The notes below the pieces were generated by a model, which did not search any database, was not told where the DNA came from, and was given only the letters and a program-made list of their open reading frames with translations. Made by a program: the position numbers and the translations under genes. This document shows, one piece after another, positions 35,178-43,410 of a stretch of DNA of 64,000 nucleotides (position 1 is the first letter of the stretch; every line of letters starts with the position of its first letter). Source of the DNA: Sphingobium lactosutens (GTDB lineage: Bacteria > Pseudomonadota > Alphaproteobacteria > Sphingomonadales > Sphingomonadaceae); contig NZ_QJQX01000039.1 of assembly GCF_013393185.1 (NCBI RefSeq), positions 93,126 to 157,125 on the forward strand. The letters run 5' to 3'.

Positions 35178-37324
35178 CAGAAGCGGTAATCCCATGACAG
35201 GGTGAAATTGCGTCCGCGCCCGGCAAAATAATGGGCATTGTCGTTGGGCCGGACCGTCTGGCTATAATAATCGATGTAGAAGCGATCGAAGATATTCTGC
35301 GCCGCCAGCGTGACTGCGCCGAAGCTCGTCTGGTACCGCATGCTGATGTCGGTCACATTATAACCGTCAAAACGATAGAGCGGATTATATATGCCAGGCT
35401 CCCGCTCGAACTGGCGCGAAAGGAAGAATTGCGTCTGAACGCGCGCGGTGAGCGGGCCGTTGACATAGTTGGCGGCGATGTTGAGCCGATCGGGCGAAAT
35501 ATTCGCGCCGTCCAGGTCGCGATCCACAACGTCCACGCCATTATCAGAACCGTCAGTCCGGCCGATCAGATGGGCGTAGCCGGTCGACAGTGTCAGGCCC
35601 GGCAAGGGCATTCTGGTCGACAGGTTCAGTTCCAGACCCTGAATCTCGACCCGTTGCCGCTGAATTTCAAACGGCGCGCCGATCGCGGTCTGGACAAGCA
35701 GCGCCCCTTCCTTGCTGGTCGACCAGAAATAGGCGGCACTGGCATTCAATGGTCCGCGCTTCAGTTCGACACCGACTTCGCGATTGTTGGATACGATCGG
35801 GCGGATGTTGACATAATCGTCCATGTCGACCCCCGCCCGCCCAACGGCACGGGCGATTCGGCCCACATCCGGCACGGTATAGCCTTCGGCATAGCTGGCA
35901 TAGGCACGGATACCGTCCCACGGTTCCAGGATGGCGCCGCCATTGAACAAGGTGTCGCTGAAGCCGGGGGTGCCTCCCGATACAGCAAAGCCTCCATAGC
36001 TAGCCAATGTACGATAGTCGTCGATGGCAATCTGCACATCTTCATGCCGCACGCCGCCGGCGAGGCGAAGCTTCTCGTCGAACAAGGCGAGATTCACCTG
36101 GGCGAAGGGCGCGAGGCTGCGATAGTCCGTCGGGGGCACCCAACTTCGGTTGGTAGCGATCAGTCGCTGTTCGGTGAGATCATAGAGCGCATCGAAACCC
36201 AGGGTCGCCGTCAGTGCCTCGAACCCCGGAACGGCCCTCTCATAGCTGATCTTGCCACCATATTTTCGGCTACGATTCTGTGATTGATCGAACAGGGTGC
36301 CGATCGGCGCCAGCGACGCATCCTGGAAGGTCGCGATGGGAGCGATTTCGCCGCCATAAGTGTCACGCGATCGGTTGAGAAAGAGTTGGGCGATGAAATT
36401 ACCGCCCCACAAATTGCTGTCGGTCAACGTCAACGCCGCGCTTTCGGTCCGGCTTTTGGCAGGATCACCCGGCGGCGCGCCACGGACTGACGTCGTCGGC
36501 CGATCGACCTTATAATCGCCGTTGGCGGCAATATAATCGCCCTCGCCCTTCAATTCGAACCGGCTTATCGTCAGGTCGACCCGAGCGCTGTCGCTCAGCG
36601 CATAGCCGAAGCGACCGAACAGTGACCAACTGCGGCTGTCCTGAGTTTCGCCCTGCGTCAGGTCGGTACCGACGCGATTGCCATGTCCGTCATAAAAAGC
36701 GCCACGCTTTTCATAGGCTGCACCCACGGTCGCATCCCAGCGGCCATTGCGCCAGCCGATCAGGCCCGCGACCTTTCCACCGATACCGTCACCGCGGAAA
36801 CCAGTGTCAGTATTTCCCTGCGCCAGCATCCTGCCGGCAATGCCGTCCTTCTTCGGTGGAGCGACCGTCACCTGGTTGACGATGCCACCGGTGCCGCCAA
36901 TGCCCTGTAGCGCATTGGAGCCATAGATAAGTTCCACACGATCGATGAAGAAGGGATCGACCGTAAAACCGTCGCGCGCGCCGTCACGCAGGGGCGCAGT
37001 CTGCGGAATGCCATTGATCGCATAGAGTGGCGAGCGGCCACGCAATGTTTCGCCGGCGCCCGACAATTTCTGTCGCGTGGGTGAAAAGGAAGGTGTCAAA
37101 GTCGATATCGCATCGACAACCGAGCCGCCGATCGCAACCTGCTGGTTCAGGGTCTCCTGATCGATGACTTCGATGGTGAGCGGCAATGCATTGGCTGGCA
37201 AAATGGTTCGCGCCGCCGTCACCACGATCGAATCGCGGGTTTCTTCCGCAGAAGTGCCCTGCGCAAGAACCGACGTGGAAGAGAAAAGCGCCATGACCGA
37301 CGCGGAACGGATGAAATGGCGCAT
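35177..37324 (-). CDS. TonB-dependent receptor (siderophore/metal type)
   Basis: A 715-residue receptor. AGGGGG sits five bases upstream of 37324, which starts a signal peptide (MRHFIRSASVMALFSSTSVLAQ). Plug markers are DSIVVTAARTILPANALPLTIEVID, LRGRSPLYAINGIPQTAP and VELIYGSNALQGIGGTGGIVNQVT. The barrel ends RGRNFTLSWDYRF with the terminal Phe. Size and plug agree with ferrichrome/coprogen-like iron-siderophore receptors. It forms an operon with the PepSY protein and is divergent from a LuxR-type regulator, a recurrent sphingomonad layout. The specific ligand cannot be read from sequence. Confidence 0.9.
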   Translation of the reverse strand: MRHFIRSASVMALFSSTSVLAQGTSAEETRDSIVVTAARTILPANALPLTIEVIDQETLNQQVAIGGSVVDAISTLTPSFSPTRQKLSGAGETLRGRSPLYAINGIPQTAPLRDGARDGFTVDPFFIDRVELIYGSNALQGIGGTGGIVNQVTVAPPKKDGIAGRMLAQGNTDTGFRGDGIGGKVAGLIGWRNGRWDATVGAAYEKRGAFYDGHGNRVGTDLTQGETQDSRSWSLFGRFGYALSDSARVDLTISRFELKGEGDYIAANGDYKVDRPTTSVRGAPPGDPAKSRTESAALTLTDSNLWGGNFIAQLFLNRSRDTYGGEIAPIATFQDASLAPIGTLFDQSQNRSRKYGGKISYERAVPGFEALTATLGFDALYDLTEQRLIATNRSWVPPTDYRSLAPFAQVNLALFDEKLRLAGGVRHEDVQIAIDDYRTLASYGGFAVSGGTPGFSDTLFNGGAILEPWDGIRAYASYAEGYTVPDVGRIARAVGRAGVDMDDYVNIRPIVSNNREVGVELKRGPLNASAAYFWSTSKEGALLVQTAIGAPFEIQRQRVEIQGLELNLSTRMPLPGLTLSTGYAHLIGRTDGSDNGVDVVDRDLDGANISPDRLNIAANYVNGPLTARVQTQFFLSRQFEREPGIYNPLYRFDGYNVTDISMRYQTSFGAVTLAAQNIFDRFYIDYYSQTVRPNDNAHYFAGRGRNFTLSWDYRF

Positions 37325-37418
37325 GATACCCCCTGGAAACCGCGCGCGACCTACGAAAAACGAAATGCTTTTGCAAGTCATTCGCATGCTAGAATTCATC
37401 TTTTGACCATGGGTTGCA

Positions 37419-37434
37419 CCTCCCAAATGGGAGG
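37419..37434. promoter_or_regulatory. Perfect palindrome overlapping the LuxR-type gene leader
   Basis: CCTCCCAAATGGGAGG is a six-base-pair perfect inverted repeat with an AAAT centre. The right arm GGGAGG is the best ribosome-binding site for the regulator gene at 37449, although 14 bases away. It could be an operator for autoregulation of the divergent pair or an RNA hairpin that hides the ribosome-binding site. Confidence 0.5.
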
Positions 37435-37448
37435 CTATATGCCTTACC

Positions 37449-38549
37449 ATGCGACTGGACGATGGCGGACTATTGGCGGCTCTGCACGAGGGCATATTCC
37501 AGCAGCCTTTGTGGCATGGCTTTCTGGACAAGCTGCGCGCCCATAGCGGCGCGCGCTATGTCAGCCTGGCATTCAGGCCGATCGACGAAGATGCTATTGT
37601 CGAATTATATGCCGGCCCCGCCATGCCGCCACATCTCGACCGCCTCTTCCTGGAAAAATATGGCCAGCGCGATCCTCTTCCTTATCGGGAAATGCGACCA
37701 GCGCGGATCTACACGCTCGACGAACTGCTCAACCCGCACGACCCTGTTCAACGAGCCTATCGCGATGAATTTTTGCATGGACTGGGCGTCATCAATATTC
37801 GCTCCGTTCGCGTCACCGAACCGAGCGGCGTCGACGCCTGGCTGACATGCGCGGGAGATCGGAATATTGGATCAGCGGTCAGTGCGCTTCTGACCGCTCT
37901 TGCCCCCCATTTGCGCATCGCACTTCAAAGTCTGGTCACCTTGGAACGCGAACGCTTTCGTTCGTCGGTGACATCCGACGCCTTCGGACGATTGAATTTT
38001 GGCTGGCTGACGCTGGATGCACGCTGTCGGATCATCGACATGACCCCGCATGTCGAACAACTATTCCAGCGCACGACCATATTGCGCCGCGGACGCTACG
38101 ACCGATTGACGCCAGCTTCTCCCGAAATGGATCGCACCCTGACTGCGCTCGTCAAATCCTATGCCGAAACCGGCGAAGGCCGGCCCCGCGCCTTCAGTCT
38201 CAGTCGCGACCCCTGGATGGACATGCTCGTCACGCCAGTCCACAACCGTTTCGCAAGCCCCCATTCCAAACCGGTCGCCATCGCCTATCTGAGCGGCGAC
38301 CGCTGGTCACATGCCGATCGCTGCGAACAATTGGCCGACCTGTTCGGTCTCTTGCCGAGCGAGGCCAGACTGGCCTGGGCGATCGCGAGCGGCTTTTCGA
38401 TCCAAGAAGCGGCAGCGGAACTTGGCATTACGGTGGAGACTGCGCGTAACTATTCGAAGAAGGTCTATGCCAAAACCGGCGCACGCGGCCAGGCCGAACT
38501 GGTGCGCAATATATTGACCAGTGTGCTGTCGATCGCCGGAAACGCCTGA
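37449..38549 (+). CDS. LuxR-type helix-turn-helix regulator
   Basis: A 366-residue regulator. The last 65 residues carry a LuxR/GerE-type DNA-binding domain (LLPSEARLAWAIASGFSIQEAAAELGITVETARNYSKKVYAKTGARGQAELV). The 290-residue N-terminal part shows no standard receiver or autoinducer domain; the segment FGWLTLDARCRIIDMTPHVEQLF resembles a PAS-like fold. Proteins of this layout are often found divergent from TonB receptor plus PepSY pairs in sphingomonads. Control of the 35177-37324 operon is the likely role; the signal is unknown. Confidence 0.85.
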   Translation: MRLDDGGLLAALHEGIFQQPLWHGFLDKLRAHSGARYVSLAFRPIDEDAIVELYAGPAMPPHLDRLFLEKYGQRDPLPYREMRPARIYTLDELLNPHDPVQRAYRDEFLHGLGVINIRSVRVTEPSGVDAWLTCAGDRNIGSAVSALLTALAPHLRIALQSLVTLERERFRSSVTSDAFGRLNFGWLTLDARCRIIDMTPHVEQLFQRTTILRRGRYDRLTPASPEMDRTLTALVKSYAETGEGRPRAFSLSRDPWMDMLVTPVHNRFASPHSKPVAIAYLSGDRWSHADRCEQLADLFGLLPSEARLAWAIASGFSIQEAAAELGITVETARNYSKKVYAKTGARGQAELVRNILTSVLSIAGNA

Positions 38550-38784
38550 TCTTTTATCTCTGCTGAACAGCTAAAGTCGTCGCACATGAGTCGAACCGGA
38601 AGGCATGACGGAACTATGTGCCGGAACAGGCGTCATGCAGGATCGACATGACCGGTAACTGTTCCATAGACCTTAACCTACTGTCTTTGACAAGATACTC
38701 GATATACGGCAAAGTCATGGCTCCGCGCCCGCAGAAACGGCAAAGCGGCATGGACTCTGACATCTATCTCGACGGGAAATCCTT

Positions 38785-39681
38785 ATGTCCGATACCGAAA
38801 AGCCCGATTACACGACATTGACCGTGCAGTTGCTGAGCGCCTATGTTGCCAATAATTTGGTTCCAAGCAACGAACTCGCAGCGCTTATCCAGTCAACCCG
38901 CAGCGCACTGATCGAAGAAAAAGCGCAGGTTGAAGTCGAGGTTCCCGAACATACGCCTGCGGTCAGCATTCGCAAGAGTCTAGCGTCGCGCGAGCATGTC
39001 ATCAGCCTGATCGACGGGCGCCCCTACAAGACGCTGAAACGCCATCTCGCCGCCAATGGCCTGACGCCCGATGAATATCGCGCGCGTTTCGGTTTGCCAA
39101 AATCCTATCCGATGGTTGCGCCCGGCTATTCCGAACAGCGCCGCGCCGTCGCGCAGAAGATCGGCCTTGGCCAGCGCGGCAGCGCCGCGCAGGCGGCGGC
39201 GCAGACTTCGGCCCCGTCGAACAAGGTCGAGGCGGCGAGCCTTTCGCTGACGGCGCCGGAAAAATCTTCAACTCGGAAAAACCGCAGCAAGACCGCAGCA
39301 CCGGGAGCAGATACAAAGACCTCGGCGGCTCCTGCGTCGAAGGTTCGGACAAAGACGCCGACCGTAGAAGAGCAAGTCGTCGTTGCGGCAGAGGCTGCTC
39401 CCAAGCCGTCGCGCAAGTCCGGCGCGCCCAAGACGAGCGCCGGCACGTCGCCGCGCACGGCTAAGACGGCCCGCAAGGAGAAGCCAGCGGCAAGCGAAAG
39501 CACCGCCCCCGCACGCGAAGCCAAAACTGCTTCCCGAACCAAGGCAAAACCAGCCACGCAAGACAAGGACAGTGCCGCTGCGCCTACGAAACCTGCTCGT
39601 CGGAAGCTGGGCATCAGCACACCAAAGTCCAAGCCCTCGGACCAGAAGTCGGACGTCGCATCCATCCCGGCAGAGGGTTGA
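38785..39681 (+). CDS. MucR-family regulator with long basic tail
   Basis: A 298-residue protein. Residues 1-135 are a MucR/Ros-type domain (LTVQLLSAYVANNLVPSNELAALI, VISLIDGRPYKTLKRHLAANGLTPDEYRARFGLP, YPMVAPGYSEQRRAVAQKIGLG). The usual zinc ligands are missing: no Cys pair is present and the second His of the zinc-finger helix is absent (HLAANG), as in zinc-independent relatives. Residues about 140-298 are a low-complexity, Ala/Lys/Ser/Thr/Pro-rich tail similar in composition to histone H1-like proteins. Typical MucR proteins have about 150 residues, so the tail doubles the length. A chromatin-like global regulator is likely. It stands alone between two unrelated loci. Confidence 0.85.
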   Translation: MSDTEKPDYTTLTVQLLSAYVANNLVPSNELAALIQSTRSALIEEKAQVEVEVPEHTPAVSIRKSLASREHVISLIDGRPYKTLKRHLAANGLTPDEYRARFGLPKSYPMVAPGYSEQRRAVAQKIGLGQRGSAAQAAAQTSAPSNKVEAASLSLTAPEKSSTRKNRSKTAAPGADTKTSAAPASKVRTKTPTVEEQVVVAAEAAPKPSRKSGAPKTSAGTSPRTAKTARKEKPAASESTAPAREAKTASRTKAKPATQDKDSAAAPTKPARRKLGISTPKSKPSDQKSDVASIPAEG

Positions 39682-39773
39682 TCCTGATCGCCATCGCCTC
39701 CCGAATAGGGTGGCGATGGTGACTCACGGCGCCCAAAAGGTCTTTCATCCGACTATTCGGCGGCAGGGTGTCC

Positions 39774-40213
39774 ATGGCACTGGAAATCGAGCGCAAGTTC
39801 CTGGTCAACGACGACCGTAGAAGATGGCTGATGCCGGATACGAGCGTCGCCAAGCCTATATCGCGCATGATGACCACGCGAGTGTACGGTATCCGCATAG
39901 CGGATGATAGGGCATGGCTGACTATCAAGAGGGCACGGGCAGGCATTGCACGCGACGAATTTGAATATGAAATATCGGCAGAAGACGGGCAGAAGCTTCT
40001 GGACCGCTTGTCCGCCGGTCCACCGATAGAGAAGGCGGGCTATTGCGTTCCACATGCCGGACACGTCTGGGATGCCGATGTTTCGCTGGAAATGCCGCCG
40101 GCCTTATATTGGCCGAAATCGAACTTTCCACGCCAGACCAGATCGTTGAATTGCTCACATGGGTCGGCAAGGGCGTCACCGACGATCCCCGCTTTCGCAT
40201 TTCTTCCATTCCC
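39774..40213 (+). pseudogene. CYTH-domain protein, multiply frameshifted
   Basis: The fragment starts MALEIERKFLVNDDR, the diagnostic EXEXK opening of CYTH/triphosphate-tunnel phosphohydrolases. The rest of the domain is spread over different frames: RRQAYIAHDDHASVR (about 39850-39895), then GIRIADDRAWLTIKRARAG to EKAGYCVPHAGHVWDADV, then FAGNAAGLILAEIELS to DDPRFR (to about 40213). Shifts therefore lie near 39830, 39890 and 40078; the last fits loss of one T in GATGTTTTCG. Family proteins of about 155 residues have all these blocks in one frame. The gene is a decayed pseudogene unless sequencing errors explain three shifts. Confidence 0.75.
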
Positions 40214-40387
40214 ATCATACCGTCGGTCGAATCCGCGACTGAACATTACCGGCTTCCCTTTTCCATAACGCATTGGACGTCGCGCTACGCGGCAATCTTA
40301 CGGACCGTATCGGCCGCCGCCCGACCATTTTTGGCCTGGCCGCCATGGCAACTGATACGCGCGCGTTGATGCCGATCGATGGAATAT

Positions 40388-41395
40388 TCATTCATCGGCA
40401 GGCAGAGGAGATCGCGGGTCAATCAGCCCTTCATCCTTCAGGATGTACCAGAAAGCGGCCGGGATTGACTGTTCCATGAAACCTTGAGCAGCATGGAGAT
40501 GGGTCAAAGAACCGATACCCGGAATGACCGTCGCGACCAACGGATGCGCCAAGGGAAATTGCAACGCCGCCGCCGCAAGCGCGATGCCAAACCGCTCGCA
40601 AATATCCTCGATCCGCGCCACGCGCTCGACGATTTCCGTGGGCGGCGCTCCATAGTCATAATGAACCGGCCCACCATGCCGAACGCCTTGCGCCAGTATG
40701 CCGGAGTTAAACGGGCCGCCGAGCACGATCCGGACGCCACGCTCCGCACAAAGGGGAAAAAGGCGATCGAGCGGCGCCTGCTCCAGGAGCGTATACCGTC
40801 CGGCGAGCAGGATGATGTCGATATCGGCCTCGCTCAATATCTCCTCGCAAACTTCAATCTCGTTGACACCAAGACCGATCGCCTGGACGATACCGGCATC
40901 CCGTAACTCAGTGAGCGCACGAAAACCGCCACTCATCAGTTCGCGCATTCGCGTCGCATGGGCATCGCCATGGGCGAACCGCCCGATATCATGGACATAT
41001 AATATATCGATGCGATCGCGTCGCAACCGTTGCCGGCTTGCCTCATAGGAGCGCATCACCGCGTCATAGCTATAATCGAACACGCTCTCATAGGGTTCAG
41101 GCGACACGAAGCCCTGCCGCTGCTGCGACAGGTTCGCGCCCGATACCGGGGCAAGACGCCGACCGATCTTGGTCGATATAATCGCCTCCCCTCCCGGATC
41201 GAGAGCGGCCAGTGCCTCGCCGAGCCGCTTTTCGCTCAGGCCAAAACCATAATGGGGGGCCGTGTCGAAATAGCGCAGCCCTGCCGCCCAAGCCTGTTCG
41301 ACAACAGCGCGCGCATCCACGTCGGGAATGGCATGGTAGAGGTTGCCAATCGCCGCCGCTCCGAAGCCCAGCCTGCCAAAATCCAGCGCCACCAT
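40388..41395 (-). CDS. Aldo/keto reductase (L-fucose/D-threo-aldose dehydrogenase-like)
   Basis: A 335-residue AKR. The catalytic tetrad is visible: Asp and Tyr in YFDTAPHYGFGLSEKRLGEAL, Lys in IISTKIGR and His in ILYVHDIGR. The C-terminal cofactor segment is VIPGIGSLTHLHAAQGF. Length and the DTAPHYGxGxSE motif fit D-threo-aldose 1-dehydrogenase/L-fucose dehydrogenase and pyridoxal 4-dehydrogenase relatives. AGGAG precedes the start, five bases after the lactonase stop. The predicted reaction is oxidation of an aldose C1 to a lactone, the substrate for the adjacent lactonase. Pyridoxal is a less likely alternative given the context. Confidence 0.87.
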   Translation of the reverse strand: MVALDFGRLGFGAAAIGNLYHAIPDVDARAVVEQAWAAGLRYFDTAPHYGFGLSEKRLGEALAALDPGGEAIISTKIGRRLAPVSGANLSQQRQGFVSPEPYESVFDYSYDAVMRSYEASRQRLRRDRIDILYVHDIGRFAHGDAHATRMRELMSGGFRALTELRDAGIVQAIGLGVNEIEVCEEILSEADIDIILLAGRYTLLEQAPLDRLFPLCAERGVRIVLGGPFNSGILAQGVRHGGPVHYDYGAPPTEIVERVARIEDICERFGIALAAAALQFPLAHPLVATVIPGIGSLTHLHAAQGFMEQSIPAAFWYILKDEGLIDPRSPLPADE

Positions 41396-41400
41396 TTCTC

Positions 41401-42240
41401 CTAATCCTTGAGGCCATAGAAGGCACGCGCGGCGCCTTCGAACAGGCGCTCGCGCGCCGCCCCGTCCAGATCTTCGGCCAGACGCAGCGCATCATCGACC
41501 CAGTCGATATAGCGGTCGCCCATATGCAGCAGGACCGGCCAGTCGCTGCCCCACATCGTCCGCTCGCCAAAGCAGTGTAGGACATGCGCGACATAGGGGG
41601 CCAGCGCATCCACCTTATGCCCCTGCGCCTGCTCGGTGCGCAGGCCTGACAGCTTGCACCAGATATTCGGATGGCGGGCGAGCGCGGCGAGTTGTTCGCG
41701 CCACGGATCGAGGATCAGGTCGGCGGCATGGGGCTTCCCGCCATGGTCGATCACGATCGGCAAGCCAGGCCAACGCGCGGCGAAGCGAGCAAGAACGGGC
41801 AGGTGCCGCGGCTGGACCAATGCATCAAAGCGCAAGCCGTGGGTGAGCATCGCTTCGATTGCCGGTCCTAGTTCATCGCGCAATATCCATGCGCTATCCT
41901 CGATCCCCTGCAACATCGGCCGCAGCCCGACAAGTCCGGGCTTTGCCGCAAGCTGCGCAATCCGCTCGGGCGCGTTGCGATCATCCAGGGCGACCCAACC
42001 GACCACGCCCCGGACCAACGGATCTTCCGCCGCCAAACCCAGCATCCAGTCGGTATCACGATCGTCGGGTTGGGACTGGACCAGAATAGTCCCGACCATA
42101 TCCAGCCCTTTGGTTGCCGCGCATAGATCGTCCGGCAGGAAATCGCGATGCAACAAGGGCCAATCAGCATCCGGCCAAATTTGCCCCGGTCCGCCGATCC
42201 GCCAGAAGTGCTGGTGTGAATCCAATATGCGGGGTCGCAT
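41401..42240 (-). CDS. Amidohydrolase-2 sugar lactonase (L-fuconolactonase-like)
   Basis: A 279-residue member of the amidohydrolase-2 family. RILDSHQHFWR is the HxH metal motif, VIDHGGKP supplies the central His, and MWGSDWPVLL the final Asp. L-fuconolactonase and L-rhamnono-lactonase have this exact layout. Start 42240 (ATG, GGAAG about ten bases upstream) is preferred to GTG at 42243. It is the first gene of an operon with the aldo/keto reductase and is divergent from the FAH-family hydrolase. It would open the lactone made by the reductase. Confidence 0.88.
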   Translation of the reverse strand: MRPRILDSHQHFWRIGGPGQIWPDADWPLLHRDFLPDDLCAATKGLDMVGTILVQSQPDDRDTDWMLGLAAEDPLVRGVVGWVALDDRNAPERIAQLAAKPGLVGLRPMLQGIEDSAWILRDELGPAIEAMLTHGLRFDALVQPRHLPVLARFAARWPGLPIVIDHGGKPHAADLILDPWREQLAALARHPNIWCKLSGLRTEQAQGHKVDALAPYVAHVLHCFGERTMWGSDWPVLLHMGDRYIDWVDDALRLAEDLDGAARERLFEGAARAFYGLKD

Positions 42241-42315
42241 CACACCCGAACTTCCTGCATGTAGATCCTATGCTTGCCCATCAGTCGCGCCTTGCCTTCT
42301 CGATAAACATACGAC

Positions 42316-42330
42316 ATCATACAATATGAT
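42316..42330. promoter_or_regulatory. Palindromic operator in divergent sugar-acid promoter
   Basis: ATCATACAATATGAT is a perfect inverted repeat (6-base arms, CAA centre) in the 140-base region between the lactonase and FAH-family genes. AT-rich arms of this kind are typical GntR-family operators. No regulator gene is next to it, so the regulator would be encoded elsewhere. One site could control both divergent units. Confidence 0.55.
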
Positions 42331-42380
42331 CGCTGGCTGTCCATGCGCTTCCATAGTCGTCGTAAGAAAGGATAATCATA

Positions 42381-43220
42381 ATGAAATTATGTCGTATCGG
42401 GGAAGCCGGTCAGGAACGCCCTGCCCTGGTCGACGCCAATGGTCATATTCGCGATTTGTCGTCGCATATCAGTGATATCGACATCGCGGCCATCGCTCCG
42501 GACGGCCTCGCACAGTTGGCGACGATCGATCCGGCCAGCCTGCCCCTGATCGAAGGCCCGGTCCGCTACGGTCCGCCGGTCGCCGGCACGCGGCAGTTTA
42601 TAGCCATCGGTCTCAACTATGCCGATCATGCCGCCGAATCCAACCTGCCCATTCCCGAAGAGCCGGTGGTGTTCAATAAGTGGGTAAGCTGCATTCAGGG
42701 ACCGAATGACCCCGTCACTATCCCCGCTGGCTCGCGCAAGACCGACTGGGAAGTCGAGTTGGGCGTCATCATCGGCACCGCGGCCCATGGCGTGGACAAG
42801 GCCGACGCGCTTGCCCATGTCGCGGGCTATTGCGTTGTCAACGACGTGTCCGAGCGCGAATGGCAGACCGAACGCGGCGCGACCTGGGACAAGGGCAAGG
42901 GCTTTCCAACCTTCGGGCCGATCGGGCCTTGGCTGGTGACAACCGACGAAGTGGGCGATCCTCAGGCGCTTTCCATGTGGCTCGACGTCAATGGTGAGCG
43001 CATGCAGGATGGCAGCACGAAGACGATGATCTTTTCCGTCGCGGAGATTATAGCCTATGTCAGCCAGTTCATGATGTTGTTGCCCGGCGACATCATCACG
43101 ACCGGCACTCCCCCCGGCGTCGGCCTGGGGCAGAAACCCACGCCCTGGTATCTCAAGTCTGGCGATGTTGTAGCCCTTGGCATTGCTGGCCTTGGAGAAC
43201 AAAAACAACGGTTTATCTGA
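42381..43220 (+). CDS. FAH-family hydrolase (2,4-diketo-3-deoxy-sugar-acid type)
   Basis: A 279-residue fumarylacetoacetate-hydrolase-fold enzyme. Blocks are FIAIGLNYADHAAESN, VVFNKWVSCIQGPNDPV, WEVELGVIIG (metal Glu residues), VVNDVSEREWQ and ITTGTPPGVGLGQKP. This subgroup contains ureidoglycolate lyase-like annotations and 2,4-didehydro-3-deoxy-L-fuconate/rhamnonate hydrolases that cleave the diketo acid to pyruvate and a hydroxy acid. Combined with the dehydrogenase and lactonase it gives the first two steps and the last step of the non-phosphorylative deoxy-sugar route. The dehydratase and 4-dehydrogenase are not in the window. Confidence 0.88.
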   Translation: MKLCRIGEAGQERPALVDANGHIRDLSSHISDIDIAAIAPDGLAQLATIDPASLPLIEGPVRYGPPVAGTRQFIAIGLNYADHAAESNLPIPEEPVVFNKWVSCIQGPNDPVTIPAGSRKTDWEVELGVIIGTAAHGVDKADALAHVAGYCVVNDVSEREWQTERGATWDKGKGFPTFGPIGPWLVTTDEVGDPQALSMWLDVNGERMQDGSTKTMIFSVAEIIAYVSQFMMLLPGDIITTGTPPGVGLGQKPTPWYLKSGDVVALGIAGLGEQKQRFI

Positions 43221-43410
43221 CAATCCTCTATGCCGGTGTTTTGGGCTGAACGTTCGTGCGAGGGGGCAGTATCCTTTACGTGCTGCAATTTCGCACGGGC
43301 GGACACAAAGCTCCCCGATTACATTCGGAAGTCATAGGTCGCCATGAACACATGACAGAGCATGCACCAAGGCAAAGCAGCCACTATTATTGCCGCGATG
43401 AGACGCATTT

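Noticed and set aside
37439..37449. ATG at 37439 as start of the LuxR-type regulator
   Set aside because: It is in a different frame from the regulator; 37449 gives the continuous protein.
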